A DNA stretch of 40,108 bases from Nemertoderma westbladi (taxonomy: Eukaryota; Xenacoelomorpha; Nemertodermatida; Nemertodermatidae), in the NCBI GenBank assembly GCA_032718475.1, contig JAUCBJ010008475.1, positions 1 to 40,108 on the forward strand. The letters are read 5' to 3'. Below, in pieces: positions 39,060 through 40,108 of the stretch (position 1 is the stretch's first letter; every line of letters starts with the position of its first letter). The position numbers and the translations under genes are program-made. A model generated the notes under the pieces. The model did not search any database. It was not told where the DNA came from and worked only from the letters and a program-made list of their open reading frames with translations.

Positions 39060-39113
39060 CAACATGGTGCAGTAACAGATGTGGAGATAATATTTAATGA
39101 GAGAGGCTCAAAG
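39060..39113 (+). CDS. rbfox: Rbfox 54-nt RRM exon
   Basis: Acceptor TTTTTATCTTTAG precedes 18 codons, QHGAVTDVEIIFNERGSK, ending AAG|GTAAGT, phase 0. Vertebrate RBFOX genes have an exon of exactly this length and place, encoding QFGKILDVEIIFNERGSK; the last eleven residues are identical. Joined to 38395 it continues the RRM without a gap. The F-to-H and KIL-to-AVT changes lie in the less conserved start of the exon. The next exon, expected to begin GFGFVTF (RNP1), lies outside the window. Confidence 0.96.
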
Positions 39114-39317
39114 GTAAGTTACTGTTGTGATCATATTGATAATATTATATATGTCCCGTTGTAGAAACGAAATACAACAATGGCGTGACGTTTAAAGGAA
39201 CCAGAGAGTATCATTGATATATTTACAGATACATTATGTAATAAATATACCGTCGATATTAGTTTCAAGTCTTGTAATGTAGCAATCATTACAGTGCGAG
39301 GTGTTTTTTTTCTACAC
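39114..39317. other. Intron after the 54-nt exon
   Basis: Starts GTAAGT. Nothing recognised. Confidence 0.5.
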
Positions 39318-39840
39318 CATGGAATATAGTGTCGTTATTCAGGTGCCTGCCACCCTCCCCCACCCCCCTAAATTTTATTGACACAGCTGATGGAAACTAG
39401 AGCTCCTTATTTAACTGCACCTTTTGTCAGAAAATCAAGTTTTCAGAAGTTTTTTATGGTTTCAAATCTACACTTATGGTAGGGTTGAGCAAATACTGTT
39501 TCCCAGATTCCTGATGAAAGTGTCTGAGACCTGTAACATTTTATTTCATGGAATTCCATTCAGTAGAATTGGAAATACACCCTGATCTAAATTTTTAGAA
39601 TGTTTTGGCCACTTTTCTGCATATTGCGCCTCATTGCATTATTACCCAGCTACGTATGGGTGAAGCAAAATGTTCCAGAATATGTTTTATTTATTATATT
39701 ATATAGAGCAGTTGTGCAAATCCATGCAACTTTTGAACCCTCATCTCAGCTACTTTTCGACGAAATTCAGGTTACATTATTTAGAATCCTTGCATGACCA
39801 GCTTTCTAACAGTACCGACAAGGGGGAGAGGGGGGGGGGA
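39318..39840. repeat. Repeat family P1, old diverged foldback-like copy
   Basis: Left part: GGAATATAGTGTCGTTATTC, then a C-rich but interrupted run (39351-39367) exactly where other copies have pure poly-C. Right part: TTTTGAACCCTCATCTCAGC, TACTTTTCGACGAAATTCAG, AGAATCCTTGCATGACCAGC, in opposite orientation, as in the foldback element at 23.6 kb. It ends near GGGGGAGAG and G9 (39831-39839). Confidence 0.65.
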
Positions 39841-39901
39841 TGGTTATGGCAGATACCGACACTATATCCACTGTGTAATATGAGTGCCACCTCATAAAAT
39901 T

Positions 39902-40030
39902 AAACCGTCGTATAATAAAGTTATATCACGAACCATTCATTCCTAAACCGTCGTATAATAAAGTTATATCACGAACCATTCATTCCTAAACCGTCGTATA
40001 ATAAAGTTATATCACGAACCATTCATTCCG
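39902..40030 (+). repeat. 43-bp tandem repeat, three copies
   Basis: AAACCGTCGTATAATAAAGT followed by TATATCACGAACCATTCATT and CCT repeats at 39902, 39945 and 39988 with no substitutions seen. The last copy ends in CCGG. Near-identity means a recent expansion. Confidence 0.97.
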
Positions 40031-40108
40031 GCCTTTCGAGTTGGTTATATAAAATAATTCCATTTTAGAATGAAAGCAATTTTATTAAATCTATACACGT
40101 GAACGCAA

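Noticed and set aside
39511-39535. CTGATGAAAG word as a further hammerhead core
   Set aside because: No GAAA partner and no pairing stems at the right spacing. Other CTGATGA words (3188, 23711, 27599, 29625) also fail.

Overview
This window is animal nuclear DNA: AT-rich, dense in repeats, with spliceosomal introns. The only host gene I can name with confidence is an Rbfox (Fox-1 family) splicing-factor gene on the + strand. Its two diagnostic exons, at 38081-38395 and 39060-39113, encode the first part of the RRM. Upstream are at least two, possibly four, candidate alternative 5' coding exons (8276-8560, 27166-27285, 37017-37169, 37880-37963). Each ends at a GT donor in phase 0, so each could join the common exon in frame. 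The remaining RRM exons (RNP1 onward) lie beyond the right edge. I cannot name the species; gene structure and repeat content suggest a non-model, probably marine, invertebrate.

Layout. 1-3180: a 42-bp G-rich minisatellite with longer-period repeats, split by an AT-rich insertion. 3900-7100: a graveyard of minus-strand non-LTR retrotransposon pieces from at least two families, split by a third element that carries a 5' inversion (the twin-priming signature). 8276-8560: a candidate first exon. 11095-11440: a tRNA-derived SINE. 13695-14740: a frameshifted P-element/THAP9-like transposase relic. 15556-20340: three copies of a dispersed repeat. The first is interrupted by a 1,063-bp inverted-repeat element with a clean 8-bp target duplication, and inside it lies a near-ideal hammerhead ribozyme fold (16107-16160). 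22270-22980: a 20-bp satellite. 23046-23557: two opposed copies of a tRNA-like SINE that also carry a hammerhead-like core. 23625-24579: a foldback element. 27600-30705: a full-length-looking endonuclease/reverse-transcriptase retrotransposon with an unbroken 987-codon ORF, sense-oriented in the long Rbfox intron. 34950-35450: a decayed relative of that element with a duplicated 3' end. 37017-39113: the Rbfox 5' region.

A feature that cuts across the window is at least twelve pure poly-G or poly-C runs of 11-26 nt. Most sit at fixed positions inside dispersed repeat families. One can be seen to have grown from a C5 seed by comparing three retrotransposon copies.

The best candidates for something undescribed are the hammerhead ribozyme inside the inverted-repeat element, the combined tRNA-SINE/hammerhead-like unit, and the poly-G/C expansions. 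All are read by eye. Repeat family names are provisional, and edges of degenerate repeats are good to about 10-30 bases.
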